Positions 12,601-23,505 are shown, numbered from the stretch's first letter. The stretch: DNA of 59,612 nt from Sandaracinaceae bacterium (GCA_040218145.1 JAVJQK010000144.1:1-59612), one strand, 5' to 3'. A program made the numbers and translations. The notes: a model not told the origin generated them from the letters alone.

Positions 12601-13500
12601 TCGCATGCAGCTGCGGGTCACGCCGCTGGACGAGGCGCCGAAGCCGTCGCCGTCACGGTCGCCGTACCAGTCGACCTCGGTCGGGCTCTCGTCGATGGTG
12701 CCGTCGCAGTCGTTGTCGTCGCCGTCGCAGAGCTCCGCGAAGCCGGGCCGCACGGCGGCGTCCCCGTCGTCGCAGTCGCCGCCCACCGTGGCGAAGCCTG
12801 GCGCGTCCGCGCACGCGATCATCGCCCGCGCGTCGTCACCGACCCCGTCGTAGTCACCGTCGACGAAGCCCATGAGCGCCACGCCCTCGTCGACGGTCCC
12901 GTCGCAGTCGTCGTCGAGCCCATTACACACCTCGGGGACGAGGGGGCTGATGCCCGCGCGGGTGTCGTCGCAGTCGGTGCCGCAGACGAGCGCGCCGTCC
13001 ATCTCGTTGCAGCAGCGCGCGGCGAGCTGGCCGTCGCCGTCGCCGTCGACCGCCCCGAAGGTCGTCGGGTCGCAGTCCTCGTCGACGTTCTCGGCGTCGC
13101 AGCGCTCGAAGTTGCCGGGGAAGCGATCGGCGTTCGCGTCGTCGCAGTCCGTGCCGAGTGGAGCCCCGGCTCCGTCGACGCACGTGGCGTCCCCGAATCC
13201 GTCGTCGTCGGCGTCCGGGGCCTCGCTCTCGCACGCGTCGCGGGTCTCGTCGCATGTGTCGATCGTGCACTCGATCCCGTCGTCGCAGTCGGGCGCGTCC
13301 CCGGGGACGCACCGCCCCATCGCGCAGACCTCCTCGCCGTTGCAGAACAGGCCGTCGTCACAGTCCATGTCCTCGGAACACGACGGCCCGGTGTCGGCGG
13401 GCTCGAGCCCGGAGTCCGAGGCGGCGTCGGGCGGGCCGTCGGGACCACCGCAAGCGCTGAAAAAGAGAACCAGGACGACCAGCCGGTGAACTCTCGACAA
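9607..13500 (-). CDS. Large MopE-type / Cys-repeat / RCC1-repeat lipoprotein
   Basis: About 1297 aa, predicted surface or outer-membrane lipoprotein. The TTG at 13500 is preferred: a GGAGGGTGAGGGG ribosome-binding site precedes it and the product starts with a short signal peptide ending in the lipobox FSAC. GTG 13551 is the longer alternative. Residues ~40-460 carry repeated DCDD...C-x-G-x-D-x-DCDG...DE units of the MopE/Stigma metal-binding motif. Residues ~470-960 carry about ten DDCNG..DGCE..SNCGGCG..C Cys-rich repeats. Residues ~970-1297 carry about seven RCC1-type blades (C-x-CWG-x-N-x-x-GQ-x-GDG). This is a common myxobacterial architecture; adhesion or binding is likely but unproven. 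Confidence 0.88.
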   Translation of the reverse strand: MSRVHRLVVLVLFFSACGGPDGPPDAASDSGLEPADTGPSCSEDMDCDDGLFCNGEEVCAMGRCVPGDAPDCDDGIECTIDTCDETRDACESEAPDADDDGFGDATCVDGAGAPLGTDCDDANADRFPGNFERCDAENVDEDCDPTTFGAVDGDGDGQLAARCCNEMDGALVCGTDCDDTRAGISPLVPEVCNGLDDDCDGTVDEGVALMGFVDGDYDGVGDDARAMIACADAPGFATVGGDCDDGDAAVRPGFAELCDGDDNDCDGTIDESPTEVDWYGDRDGDGFGASSSGVTRSCMRLGAGFSILSTDCDDDEAGVNPASAELCNGVDDDCNGAADFRVGVNDLEDDDGDGVVDLACGPPFGEDCDDADPATGGGALEICDGRDNDCDMIVDEGATDAVWFRDVDGDGYGSPSSGAMVSCAAIAGYVARGGDCNDGDAAISPAAAETCDGRDQDCDSAVDEVPASSTCALSNAAAACFGGTCRVDFCVAGFDDCNGDDRDGCEQPIDVITSCGNCGNDCSFLPGADTVRCAMVGAGYACEIDACAAGFDDCNGSPRDGCETQTDSDPSNCGGCGVTCGGGVGGRSECLGGTCSLTCDPGLGDCDGVAANGCEARLDTTAACGSCGNACTPGANVATTRCEPDPFGGFRCAVDMCDPGFDDCDGNPTNGCEAATDSDPMSCGGCGFMCPPDNVCMGGACVIGTCPPGREDCNLFAGDGCESDTATDPSHCGGCGVFCGPSTNCVSGSCVCVSGAQDCNMVASDGCEVFTDGDASNCGSCGNRCPPDNLCSGGTCVLGTCPLDRADCNLDPSDGCETFTDSDPSHCGGCGTACGANAFCDFGTCRCAPDFEDCDLAPANGCETNLRTDPMNCGTCGMGCGMSAACIDRACVTMCTGSLGDCDGMPGCETDLDADAGNCGACGVSCGAAGSCVAGDCDDVAVIAAGSDFTCATRANGGAACWGEGGTGQLGDGMTMSHAVPNQASTPPLVGVGAGLQFACGLEEFGVPYCWGENSYGQMGDGAPSGPRPTPGPVMLTADPAILLAVGGSHACVVTSVGEVWCWGRGDLGQMGNGTTTLDNGIPVQATLPAMRTAVGIAAGEFHTCALLDDDTIHCWGNDLDGQLGTSGAPTNSATPVQTTAAVPSPRSIAAGGGHTCVVNAARRLYCWGRNGSGQSSGSTSPSSIVQPTLVGGAINVTAVGTGKDHTCYLGSLSRVWCLGDNSRGQLGQGGTFPPGMMPVQVQPPLNATQLSVGAAADHTCAVDPGGRAWCWGYDMFGQIGDGMPGGTENNPRPVSF

Positions 13501-13589
13501 CCCCTCACCCTCCCCCGTACGACGAACACGTACCCGGATCGCACACCCCAAGAACGCGGACCCAAGAACGACTGTCTTTTGCCGTTCTG

Positions 13590-15335
<1,746 letters not shown>

Positions 15336-16289
15336 CTCGTTCCTCTTGCTGCTCCTCTTCGCTTCGAGCCCCGCCTTCGCGCAGGAGGCCGAGGCCGAGG
15401 TCCAGGCGGAAGGAGAGGCGGAGGAGAGCGAGGCCGACCCGGAAGAAGAGGCGCGCTTCGCCGAAGCCCGGGACCGCTTCCGTCAGGGCGTCGCGCTCGC
15501 GCGCGCGGGCAACTGCCGTGGCGCGCTCGCGGAGCTCCAGGCGTCGCTCGAGATCCTCCCCCGGCCGAACACGCTCTACAACATCGCGACCTGTCAGGAA
15601 GAGCTGCACCGCTACGACCTCGCCGTCGACGCCTACGCCGCGTACCTGGAGATGGCCTCCGAGGACGAGCCCGACCGTCCGGCCGTCGAGGCGACGATGC
15701 GCACCCTCCGCATGTTGCTGGGCACCATTCACATCGAGACCAACACGGCGGCCGAGGTGTGGCTCGACGACCGTGTGGTCGGCGAAGCCCCGGGCGACGT
15801 GCTCGTCCCCGGCGGCAGCCACGTGATCGAGCTGCGCGCGGAGGGTCACCTCCCCGAGCGGCGCGAGGTGCAGGTCGCCGCGCAGCGCACGGTGAGCCTC
15901 GAGGTGACGCTGTCGACCGCGGAGGAGAACGTGGTCTTCAACACCACCATCGAGCGGCCGCCCATCCCGGCGCCGGTCTTCTGGGGTGGGGTCGCGCTCA
16001 CCTTCGTCACCGCGGCCATCGGCGCCTACTTCGGCGTGCAGGCCCTCCAGATCCGGGAGACCGAGCTGTCGAGAGACCCGCGCCTCCCCCCCAACCTCGA
16101 CGCCATCGAGGAGTCGGCCATCATCGCCGACGCCTTCTTCATCGGCGCGACGATCTTCGGCGCGGCCACGGTCGTGCTGGCGTTCCTGACCGACTTCGGC
16201 GGCGAGCCGGAGACGGAGCAGGACGAGCCCGAGGCAGCGCGCGTTCGTCCGCTCCTCGGACCCGCGTACGCGGGGCTGGAGGTACAGTG

Positions 16290-17774
16290 GTGAGAGCGCT
16301 CGCGATGTCGGCGCTGCTCCTCGGAGGCTGCAGCGCGCTGGGACTCACCGATGGGCTCGAGCAGGAGGGCTGCACCTCCTGCGCGGATCTCAACGCGGTC
16401 GATCCTCCGCCGGCGTGCATGAGCTGGCAGTGCATCGACGGCTTCTGCGCGCTGGACGTCGAGGACCTCGACGAGGACGGCGTGCCCTCGCGCATGTGCA
16501 TCCCCGAGGGTGAGCCCTACGACTGCGACGAGGCCGACCCGGAGATCGCGCAGACCTTCGAGGAGTCGTGCGACGGCAAGGACAACGACTGCGACGAGAC
16601 CGTCGACGAGGACCTGTTCCGGCTGGCTCGCTACCCCGAGCTGCCCGACGTCGAGGCGCTCTCGCTGGCCCCCCACGACGAAGGGCTCGCGGCCGTCTTC
16701 ACCCGGAGCTCGGCCGAGGACGGCCTGCGCGTCCTCCGCCGGTTCCGTACGGACGATCCCATCGAGCCCATCGAGACGATCGCGGAGGACTACGCGGCGC
16801 CCATCGTCGCGCGGCAGACGGCGCTCGGCGCGGAGGACGACGACAGCGGGGGCCTGGACGTGGCCTTCGTTCCCCGCGGCGGGTCCTGCCCCCGGGCGCT
16901 GGTCGGGCGCTGGCGCGCGGGTGATCCGCTCGCGCTTTCCGACCGGCACCGCGTCGCGACCGACATCGGGCTGCCCAAGCTGGGCGGGAGCTGCCCGGAC
17001 GACGCCACCCCGGTCGGCGACCTCGCGCTCGCCTCCGTCGGCGACGCCGCGCTCCTGCTCTGGCGGGAGGTCGACGCCGGCCCGCCGAGCTGCCCCTCCA
17101 CGCCGTCGGCGGTAGGAGCGCTCTTGCTGCGCGACGGCGTCCAGGGCAGCCCGACGCGGCTCGCCGAGTCGCTCGGGCCCCCGGACGTGATCCCTCTCGG
17201 CACCGGCCGGGCCCTCGCCGCGCTGCCCGTCGACGGAGCGGTCGATCTGTACGAACTGACCCTGAACAGCCGGATGGGGATCACGAGCGTCGAGCGTGTG
17301 GCGAGCGAGCCGTGCGAGGGCGACGCCTGCGTCGACCTGTCGCTCGCGCGCTGGGAGAGCCGGGAGGGCGCGCGGGTCGGCCTGGCCTACCGGACAGGTG
17401 GGTGCGGCGACGCCGCCGTCCGGCTGCGGCGCTGGGATCCCGAGAGCTGGGAGGCGCTCGACGCGGCGCCCATCGAGGTGACCGGAGCCGGCGCGATCGG
17501 GCGGGTGGCCCTCGCGGCGCGCACCGAGGGAGGCGGCTGGGGCGTCGCGTGGGCGACGGCGTCGACCGTGTCGGCGCGGCTCTTCGACGAGGACGGCCTG
17601 CCGACCACGGGAGCGCTGCCCGTGAACGTGTCGGCGCCCGTGACGGCCGCGATGGCGGCGGCCTGGCCCACGGACGGCCTCGTGCAGGGCTTCACGGTCG
17701 CCTACCACGACCCGGGGCCGGCCAGCGAGCTCGTCCAGGCCCACCTGTCGGAGCGGAGCTGCGGCGGTCCGTGA
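16290..17774 (+). CDS. Lipoprotein with MopE-type metal-binding motif
   Basis: A 494-aa lipoprotein. The GTG at 16290 overlaps the previous stop (GTGA) and is preceded by GGAGGT at a suitable distance. The signal peptide ends in the lipobox LLGGC. Residues ~50-110 contain DCDEADPEIAQTFEESCDGK followed by DNDCDETVDED, the Stigma/MopE-type signature also found in the large lipoprotein at 9607-13500. The remainder looks like a repetitive beta structure, possibly a propeller. It is the third gene of the kinase/TPR-PEGA operon and is probably exported to the outer membrane. Confidence 0.85.
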   Translation: MRALAMSALLLGGCSALGLTDGLEQEGCTSCADLNAVDPPPACMSWQCIDGFCALDVEDLDEDGVPSRMCIPEGEPYDCDEADPEIAQTFEESCDGKDNDCDETVDEDLFRLARYPELPDVEALSLAPHDEGLAAVFTRSSAEDGLRVLRRFRTDDPIEPIETIAEDYAAPIVARQTALGAEDDDSGGLDVAFVPRGGSCPRALVGRWRAGDPLALSDRHRVATDIGLPKLGGSCPDDATPVGDLALASVGDAALLLWREVDAGPPSCPSTPSAVGALLLRDGVQGSPTRLAESLGPPDVIPLGTGRALAALPVDGAVDLYELTLNSRMGITSVERVASEPCEGDACVDLSLARWESREGARVGLAYRTGGCGDAAVRLRRWDPESWEALDAAPIEVTGAGAIGRVALAARTEGGGWGVAWATASTVSARLFDEDGLPTTGALPVNVSAPVTAAMAAAWPTDGLVQGFTVAYHDPGPASELVQAHLSERSCGGP

Positions 17775-17791
17775 CCGTGGCTCGGGGCGCG

Positions 17792-17809
17792 GCGCTCTGC
17801 TAAGAGCGC
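17792..17809 (+). promoter_or_regulatory. Hairpin just before proS
   Basis: GCGCTCT-GCTA-AGAGCGC is a perfect 7-bp stem ending 4 bases before the proS ATG. It could end the upstream transcript or mask the proS initiation region; no ribosome-binding site is otherwise visible there. Confidence 0.4.
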
Positions 17810-17813
17810 GGCC

Positions 17814-19529
17814 ATGCGCTACTCCCGAGCCTTCATCCCCACCGTCAAAGAGGCGCCCAAGGACGCGACCATGCCGTCGCACGTCCTGCTCCTGCGCGGT
17901 GGCTACATTCGCATGGTCGGCGCCGGGATCTACGAGCTGCTCCCGCTCGGCCTGCGCGTGATGAACAAGATCGCCTCCATCGTGCGCCAGGAGATGGACG
18001 GCGCGGGCGCGCAGGAGCTGCTCATGCCGACGCTGCTCCCCAAGGAGTACTTCGAGGAGAGCGGCCGCTGGGAGGGCTTCGGCTCCACCCTGCTGCGCCT
18101 GAAGGATCGCAAGGGAGGTGACTATCACCTCGGCCCGACGCACGAGGAGATCATCACCGACCTCGTCCGGCGCGAGATCCGCTCGTACAAGCAGATGCCC
18201 CTGAACCTCTACCAGGTGCAGATGAAGTTCCGCGACGAGCCGCGCCCCCGCGCCGGGCTCCTGCGCTGCCGCGAGTTCCTCATGAAGGACGCGTACTCCT
18301 TCGACGCCGACGAGGCGGGCGCGACGAAGAGCTACGAGATCATGCGCGACGCCTACCACCGCATCTTCTCGCGGCTCGGGCTCGAGTACCGCGTGGTCAG
18401 CGCCGACAGCGGCGCGATGGGCGGCAGCACGAGCGCCGAGTTCCAGGTGCTCGCCCAGAACGGCGAGGACGCGATCGTCGCCTGCACCAGCTGCGACTAC
18501 GCGGCCAACGTCGAGGTGGCGGAGACCGTCGTGCCCGACGCGGCCAGCGACCACGAGTCCGACCTCCTCCCCATGGAGAAGGTCCACACTCCGAAGGCCA
18601 AGACCATCGACGAGGTGGTGAGCTTCCTCGGCGGCGGGCTGCGGCCCGAGGGCATGATCAAGAGCCTGATCTACGGCGCGGGCGACGCGGTCGTGATGGC
18701 CTGCGTGCGCGGCGACCACGACGTCAACGAGGTCAGGCTCGCGCGCCTGCTCGGGGTCGAGGAGGTCTTCCTCGCCAGCGACGCCGACATCGTCAAGGCG
18801 ACCCGCGCCAAGCCCGGCTTCGCCGGCCCGGTGGGCTTCTCGGGGCGCGTCATCGTCGATCCCGACGTCACCCACGTGCTCAACGCCGTCGCGGGCGCGA
18901 ACGAGACCGACCACCACCTGAAGAACGTGACCTTCGGGCGCGACTTCGAGGGCGAGGTGGCCCAGATCCGCCAGGTGTCCGAGGGCGACGAGTGCCCCAA
19001 GTGCAGCTCGCCGCTGAAGCTCTACCGCGGCATCGAGGGCGGCCACATCTTCATCCTCGGCACCCACTACAGCGAGAAGATGAACGCCACGTTCCTCGAC
19101 GAGCAGGGCACGTCGCTCCCGGTGGTGATGGGCTGCTACGGCATCGGCGTCTCGCGCCTCGTCGCCACCGCGGTGGAACAGAACCACGACGACGACGGTA
19201 TCCGCTGGCCGATGGCCATCGCGCCCTACCAGGTGATGCTCACGCCCATCGGCAAGGGCGGCGAGCCCTTCGAGGTCGCCGAGACGCTGCACGACGAGCT
19301 GACGGCGCTGGGCGTGGAGGTCCTGCTCGACGACCGGAACGAGCGCCCGGGCGTGAAGTTCAAGGACGCCGACCTGCTCGGCATCCCGCTCCGCGTGACC
19401 CTCGGCGCCCGCGGCCTGAAGGAGGGGCAGCTCGAGCTCAAGGCGCGCGACGCCGCGGACAACGAGATGATCCCGCTCGAGGGCGCCGCCGCGACCATCG
19501 CGGCGCGGGTGAAGGAAGCGCTGGCGTGA
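17814..19529 (+). CDS. proS: Prolyl-tRNA synthetase (bacterial type with editing domain)
   Basis: A 571-aa class II aminoacyl-tRNA synthetase that charges tRNA-Pro in the cytoplasm. Motif 1 and motif 2 regions (FRDEPRPRAGLLRCREFLMK), the Pro-type LGPTHEE motif, motif 3 (GCYGIGVSRLVAT) and a C-terminal anticodon-binding domain are visible. The long insertion between motifs 2 and 3 (about residues 190-390) matches the YbaK-like domain that clears mischarged Ala-tRNA in bacterial-type ProRS. Length is as expected for the family. The gene is followed by a small membrane protein translated with a 4-bp overlap. Confidence 0.98.
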   Translation: MRYSRAFIPTVKEAPKDATMPSHVLLLRGGYIRMVGAGIYELLPLGLRVMNKIASIVRQEMDGAGAQELLMPTLLPKEYFEESGRWEGFGSTLLRLKDRKGGDYHLGPTHEEIITDLVRREIRSYKQMPLNLYQVQMKFRDEPRPRAGLLRCREFLMKDAYSFDADEAGATKSYEIMRDAYHRIFSRLGLEYRVVSADSGAMGGSTSAEFQVLAQNGEDAIVACTSCDYAANVEVAETVVPDAASDHESDLLPMEKVHTPKAKTIDEVVSFLGGGLRPEGMIKSLIYGAGDAVVMACVRGDHDVNEVRLARLLGVEEVFLASDADIVKATRAKPGFAGPVGFSGRVIVDPDVTHVLNAVAGANETDHHLKNVTFGRDFEGEVAQIRQVSEGDECPKCSSPLKLYRGIEGGHIFILGTHYSEKMNATFLDEQGTSLPVVMGCYGIGVSRLVATAVEQNHDDDGIRWPMAIAPYQVMLTPIGKGGEPFEVAETLHDELTALGVEVLLDDRNERPGVKFKDADLLGIPLRVTLGARGLKEGQLELKARDAADNEMIPLEGAAATIAARVKEALA

Positions 19530-19705
19530 GCGAAGCGGAGACGCGCCGCTCACCCTGGCTGACGCAGGTCGCCCTGCTGATCGCGTTCCTGATCGTGACG
19601 GCCGTGGGCGTCTTCACCGTCGTGGTGCCGGAGCTGCAGGACGACGCGGACGAGGAAGAAACCGCCGAGGAGAGCGAATCCCAGGCCCCCGCGGACCGTC
19701 CATGA
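19526..19705 (+). CDS. Small single-pass membrane protein (59 aa)
   Basis: The GTG at 19526 overlaps the proS stop (GTGA), and AAGGAAG lies at a suitable distance inside proS. The product has one clear membrane helix (VALLIAFLIVTAVGVFTVVV) followed by a very acidic Asp/Glu tail. Coupling to proS suggests co-expression, but I know of no functional connection. Unrecognised family; real on the basis of overlap, ribosome-binding site and composition. Confidence 0.72.
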   Translation: MSEAETRRSPWLTQVALLIAFLIVTAVGVFTVVVPELQDDADEEETAEESESQAPADRP

Positions 19706-19804
19706 GGGCATGAACGTCCTCGATCAGCGACATCAAAGCAGCGTATCGCATCGAAAACGCTCGTTTTTTGCACAGGTGGGGATCATCACTCATCCTGATC
19801 GAGG

Positions 19805-22417
19805 ATGATCCACCGGACGGGCAGTGTCGCGCTGACGGTCTGGGTCGTGACCCTGGGGTCATGGCTCGGAGCGGCGCCGGCCTCCGCGTGGGATGACGCG
19901 CCGCTCTGCGCGTACCCGACGAGCGACTCGAGCGGCCCCGCGTGGACCGAGCCGGAGTGGATCGCGGCCCCTACGCAGGTGCCGATGTGCACGCCGACCG
20001 CGCCGACGGAGCCGGCCGACGAGATCATCGAGGCGCCCGACGCGCGCGCGTCCCTCGCCGAGGCCCGACGGCTCGCCGCGGCGGGCCGGACCGCGGAGGC
20101 GATCCTGCGGCTCCGGATCACGAGCGAGGCCTACCCGTCCATCGCCGATCGGCTCGCGCTCGAAGAGGCGGGCTGGCGCATGGCGCGGGGCGCGGACGAG
20201 GCGGCCTGCGCGGCCTACGCGCGCGCCGAGGAGAGCCCTCACCGCACCGTTCATCTCCGGGCGCGCGTGGGTCGCGCGCGGTGCGTGCTCACGCTCGCCG
20301 ACCGCGAAGGCGAAGAGCTGCTGGACGAGCTGCTGCGCTTCTGGCCGGACCTCCCGCAGCGGGAAGAGCTGCACCATCTCCTGGCCGAGGCGCGCCTCGC
20401 GTGGGGCGAGACCGACGACGCGATCGCGCTGCACCGGCGGATCGATCTGCTGACGCCCGGCAGCCCTTGGGCCGCGCGGAGCCGGAGCGCGCTCGAGCGC
20501 ATCGCGGCGAGCGGCGTCGAGGTCCGCCCGCTCACCGCGCCGCAGCGGGTGGAGCGCGCCGAGCGGCTGGTCCGCAGCGGCCCGATGGACCTGGCGCGCG
20601 AAGAGATCGCGGCGCTCCGGGCCGATGAAGATCTCCCGCGGCATCTCTCGCAGTCCGTGGCGCGCTCGGCGGCCCGCATCGCGCGGGTCGAGGGTCGCTG
20701 GGCGGACGCGCACGCGCTCCTGCGCGAGGCGATGGGGCTGCCCGACCTCGACGAGGAGGAGTCCGACGCGCTCGAAGCGCGCGTGGAGGACCTCGAGCGC
20801 GCGGCCGAGTCCCGCGTGGCCGATGACGTCCGCCGCCGCATCCGCTCGATCACCCGCGGGCGCACCCTCGACCGACAGGGCACCGCGCGCCTGTACGCCG
20901 TGCTGCGCATCGCGGCGCGCGCCCAGCTCGCGGACGAGGTGACCGACATCCTCCAGGTCATCGTGGAGCGGCGGACCATCCCGCCGGGGCTCCGCTTCGA
21001 GGCGGCCATCCTCGGCGCCGGCACGGGCGACGACGCCCTCGTGGCGCAGCTCTTCGAGAGCGCGAGCCGTCACCCGAGCTTCGGCATGGCGGCGCGTTAT
21101 CACCGCGCTCGCGCGCTCGAGCGGCTCGGCCGGCTCGACGAAGCGCGCGCCGAGTACGCCGCGATCGTGACCGAGGACAGCGAGCGGCTGCCCTACTACG
21201 CGATGTGGTCGCGGCAGCGGCTGCGTGAGACCGGCCACGTCGACACGCCCACGCCGCGCGAGCTGGCCGCGCTCCCCTCGATCGGCATCAGCTGCACCTC
21301 CGGCCCGTACAGCCCCGCGCTCGGAAAGACCGGCGGGCTCGAGGGCGCGAGAGACGTCAGCTGCACGGTCCCGATGCCGTCCAACCCGTACTCGGAGGAG
21401 CCTGCCGAGGACGACGCCGCGACGCCCCGGGGCGAAGACTCCGAGCCGCTCCCCGACCCGCTCGCGGAGGCGGACGAGGCCGCGGCGGCGCTCGAGCGTG
21501 CGGAGGCCGAGGCCCGCCCGAACATCGCGCTGAGTGACGCGGAGATCCTCGAGCGGCTCGAGCCCGTGGCCGAGGCGCACGGCGAGACCTTCCCGTGGCT
21601 CACGCGCGCGATGGATCTCGTCCGGCTCGGGGAGACGGACGCCGCGGCGGACGAGCTGCACGAGACCTACATCACCTGGCGCGAGGCGACGGGCGGCGGC
21701 AGCCTGCGCGCGTCCCTGGCGGGCGTGATGCGCGGCGGCTCCCCGCCCCGTCACCGCGTCGCGATGGACACCTGGCGAGGGCGCCGTCGCTTCCCCGCGG
21801 CCCCGCGCGAGACGCTGGCCCTGGTGTGCGCCGCGCTCGGCGACCACGGGCTCGCCATCCGGTTCGGAGGCGGCTTCGGCGTCTCGGGGCCTCGGCCTCG
21901 CGCCTACGCCGACATCGTCGAGGCGGCCGCGGCGCGCCACGGCGTGGAACCGGAGCTGCTCTTCGCGGTGATGCGAGTCGAGAGCGTCTACAACCCGCGC
22001 ATCATCAGCTACGCGGGCGCCGTCGGGCTGATGCAGATCATGCCGCGCACGGGCACCCTCATCGCACGCGCGCGACGGCAAGACGACTTCACGGTCGACC
22101 AGCTGCTGGAGCCCGAGATCAACATCGACATGGCGGCGTGGTACCTCGCGTCGCTCATCGAGCGCTTCGAGGGCCGCCTGCCCCTCGCCATCGCGAGCTA
22201 CAACGGCGGCCCCCACAACGTGCGCCGCTGGATGCGGGACCACTCCCCGGACATGCCGCTCGACGCCTTCCTCGAGCGCATCCCCTTCGCGCAGACCCAC
22301 CGCTACGTGCGCCGCGTGATGACGCACTACGAGGCCTACAAGGCCCAGCGCGGAGAGCGCCTCGCCGCGGTCGACGTCCGGCTCCCCGACCTCGACCCCG
22401 ACACCGTCGCGTTCTGA
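19805..22417 (+). CDS. Soluble lytic murein transglycosylase (Slt70-like)
   Basis: An 870-aa periplasmic enzyme expected to cleave peptidoglycan between MurNAc and GlcNAc with anhydro-MurNAc formation. The signal peptide ends around APASA. A long alpha-superhelical region with TPR-like repeats covers residues ~80-700. The C-terminal SLT domain has the catalytic glutamate in AVMRVESVYNP, the GLMQIMP motif and the AIASYNGGP motif, all typical of family 1. A disordered acidic linker (residues ~510-560) interrupts the helical part. It is monocistronic, 99 bp after the small membrane-protein gene. Confidence 0.95.
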   Translation: MIHRTGSVALTVWVVTLGSWLGAAPASAWDDAPLCAYPTSDSSGPAWTEPEWIAAPTQVPMCTPTAPTEPADEIIEAPDARASLAEARRLAAAGRTAEAILRLRITSEAYPSIADRLALEEAGWRMARGADEAACAAYARAEESPHRTVHLRARVGRARCVLTLADREGEELLDELLRFWPDLPQREELHHLLAEARLAWGETDDAIALHRRIDLLTPGSPWAARSRSALERIAASGVEVRPLTAPQRVERAERLVRSGPMDLAREEIAALRADEDLPRHLSQSVARSAARIARVEGRWADAHALLREAMGLPDLDEEESDALEARVEDLERAAESRVADDVRRRIRSITRGRTLDRQGTARLYAVLRIAARAQLADEVTDILQVIVERRTIPPGLRFEAAILGAGTGDDALVAQLFESASRHPSFGMAARYHRARALERLGRLDEARAEYAAIVTEDSERLPYYAMWSRQRLRETGHVDTPTPRELAALPSIGISCTSGPYSPALGKTGGLEGARDVSCTVPMPSNPYSEEPAEDDAATPRGEDSEPLPDPLAEADEAAAALERAEAEARPNIALSDAEILERLEPVAEAHGETFPWLTRAMDLVRLGETDAAADELHETYITWREATGGGSLRASLAGVMRGGSPPRHRVAMDTWRGRRRFPAAPRETLALVCAALGDHGLAIRFGGGFGVSGPRPRAYADIVEAAAARHGVEPELLFAVMRVESVYNPRIISYAGAVGLMQIMPRTGTLIARARRQDDFTVDQLLEPEINIDMAAWYLASLIERFEGRLPLAIASYNGGPHNVRRWMRDHSPDMPLDAFLERIPFAQTHRYVRRVMTHYEAYKAQRGERLAAVDVRLPDLDPDTVAF

Positions 22418-22557
22418 GCAGGTCCGCTGTTCAGCGGGGTCGCCCTCCGGGAGCGGCCTCCCAGCGCCTCTCGCCCGGAGGATGACAAAGACAATCGACG
22501 GCGACAAGGCTTGTTCTTCGCCGATTCGAGCGCACGCTCTCGTCTCTCGGAGGGCGA

Positions 22558-23010
22558 ATGACGGACGCGGTGAAGCGGTGGTGGGAGTCGCTGGACGACG
22601 ACGCGCGCGAGGCGCTGAGGGCGCTCGACGACCCACGCCGAGACGACGTGGCGCTGGCGTGGGACGAGGAGCGCGGGGCGTTCGAGGCGCTGCCCATCGA
22701 GGTGGTCGGGCGCTTCGTCGACCCGGAGGACGCGAGGGACGACGCGCTCGCGCGGCAGCAGCTGCTCGAGTACGTGAACGCGCACCCCGAGCTCGAGTTC
22801 TTTCTGCGGGAGCGGCGCTTTCATATCTGCCGGGCGCACGCCGCCGCGCGATCGGTGCTCCGGAGCGGTGTGATCCCTGCGGGCTTCGAGTGTCCCCTGC
22901 GGGAGCGCTCGTGCCCGTTCGAGCGAGCGCTCGCGCAAGGGGAAGGGAGCGTCACGCTGGCGCTCCGCGCGAAGCCGCCGCCCGCTCGCGTCCCTGACGC
23001 CATGGAGTAG
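22558..23010 (+). CDS. Hypothetical protein (150 aa)
   Basis: The ATG is preceded by CGGAGGG. The protein has no signal peptide or membrane helix. The N-terminal half is acidic and helical (WWESLDDDAREALRALDD). The C-terminal half has HICRAHAAARSVLRSG followed by two further cysteines (FECPLRERSCPF), so a small metal or redox site is possible. I do not recognise the family. The following thioesterase gene starts 10 bp downstream, so the two may be co-transcribed. Confidence 0.75.
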   Translation: MTDAVKRWWESLDDDAREALRALDDPRRDDVALAWDEERGAFEALPIEVVGRFVDPEDARDDALARQQLLEYVNAHPELEFFLRERRFHICRAHAAARSVLRSGVIPAGFECPLRERSCPFERALAQGEGSVTLALRAKPPPARVPDAME

Positions 23011-23020
23011 GCTCGGGGGT

Positions 23021-23497
23021 ATGAGCGAGAGCCTCCAGGACCGGTACGCGCCTCACAACGCGTGCTTCGGGTGCGGCCCGTCGAACGACAAGGGGCTGCG
23101 CATCAAGAGCATGGTCGAGGAGAACGAGGTCGAGGGCGACGAGGTGGTCGCGCGCTGGCGCCCGGAGGAGCACCACCAGGCGTTCCCGGGCGTGCTCAAC
23201 GGCGGCATCTGCGGCGCGCTGCTCGACTGCCACTCGAACTGGACGGCGGCCTACGCGCTGATGAAGGCGGCGGGAGACGAGAGCCCGCCGTGCACGGTGA
23301 CGGCGGACTTCCACGTGACCCTGAAGCGGCCGACGCCGATGGACGTCGAGCTGCTCCTGCGCGCGCGCGCGACGGAAGTGAAGGGACGGAGCGCGGTGAT
23401 CGAGGCGACGCTGGAGGCGAACGGGAAGGTCACCGCGACGTGCCGCGGGACGTTCGTCGCGGTGACCGAAGGACACCCCGCCTACCATCGCTGGTAG
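23021..23497 (+). CDS. PaaI-family hotdog thioesterase
   Basis: A 158-aa protein of the 4HBT/PaaI hotdog superfamily, expected to hydrolyse acyl-CoA thioesters in the cytoplasm. It begins with a CFGCGPSNDKGL motif common in this subgroup, followed by HHQAFPGVLNGGICGALLDC, the helix and Gly/Asn/Asp region of the active site, and a final strand pair. Length matches the family. The natural substrate cannot be read from the sequence. Confidence 0.9.
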   Translation: MSESLQDRYAPHNACFGCGPSNDKGLRIKSMVEENEVEGDEVVARWRPEEHHQAFPGVLNGGICGALLDCHSNWTAAYALMKAAGDESPPCTVTADFHVTLKRPTPMDVELLLRARATEVKGRSAVIEATLEANGKVTATCRGTFVAVTEGHPAYHRW

Positions 23498-23505
23498 GGC
23501 AGGGA

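Noticed and set aside
16026-19553. Very long minus-strand frame opposite proS and its neighbours
   Set aside because: It is the antisense shadow of proS and the lipoprotein gene; composition is His/Arg/Val-biased with no motif, as expected at very high GC.
19750-19790. TTTTTTGC box before the lytic transglycosylase as a sigma-54 -12 element
   Set aside because: The bases ten positions upstream of GC are CG rather than GG, so the -24 element is missing.
19859-22636. Long minus-strand frame opposite the lytic transglycosylase
   Set aside because: Antisense shadow; the plus-strand gene has a full signal peptide, SLT motifs and the correct length.
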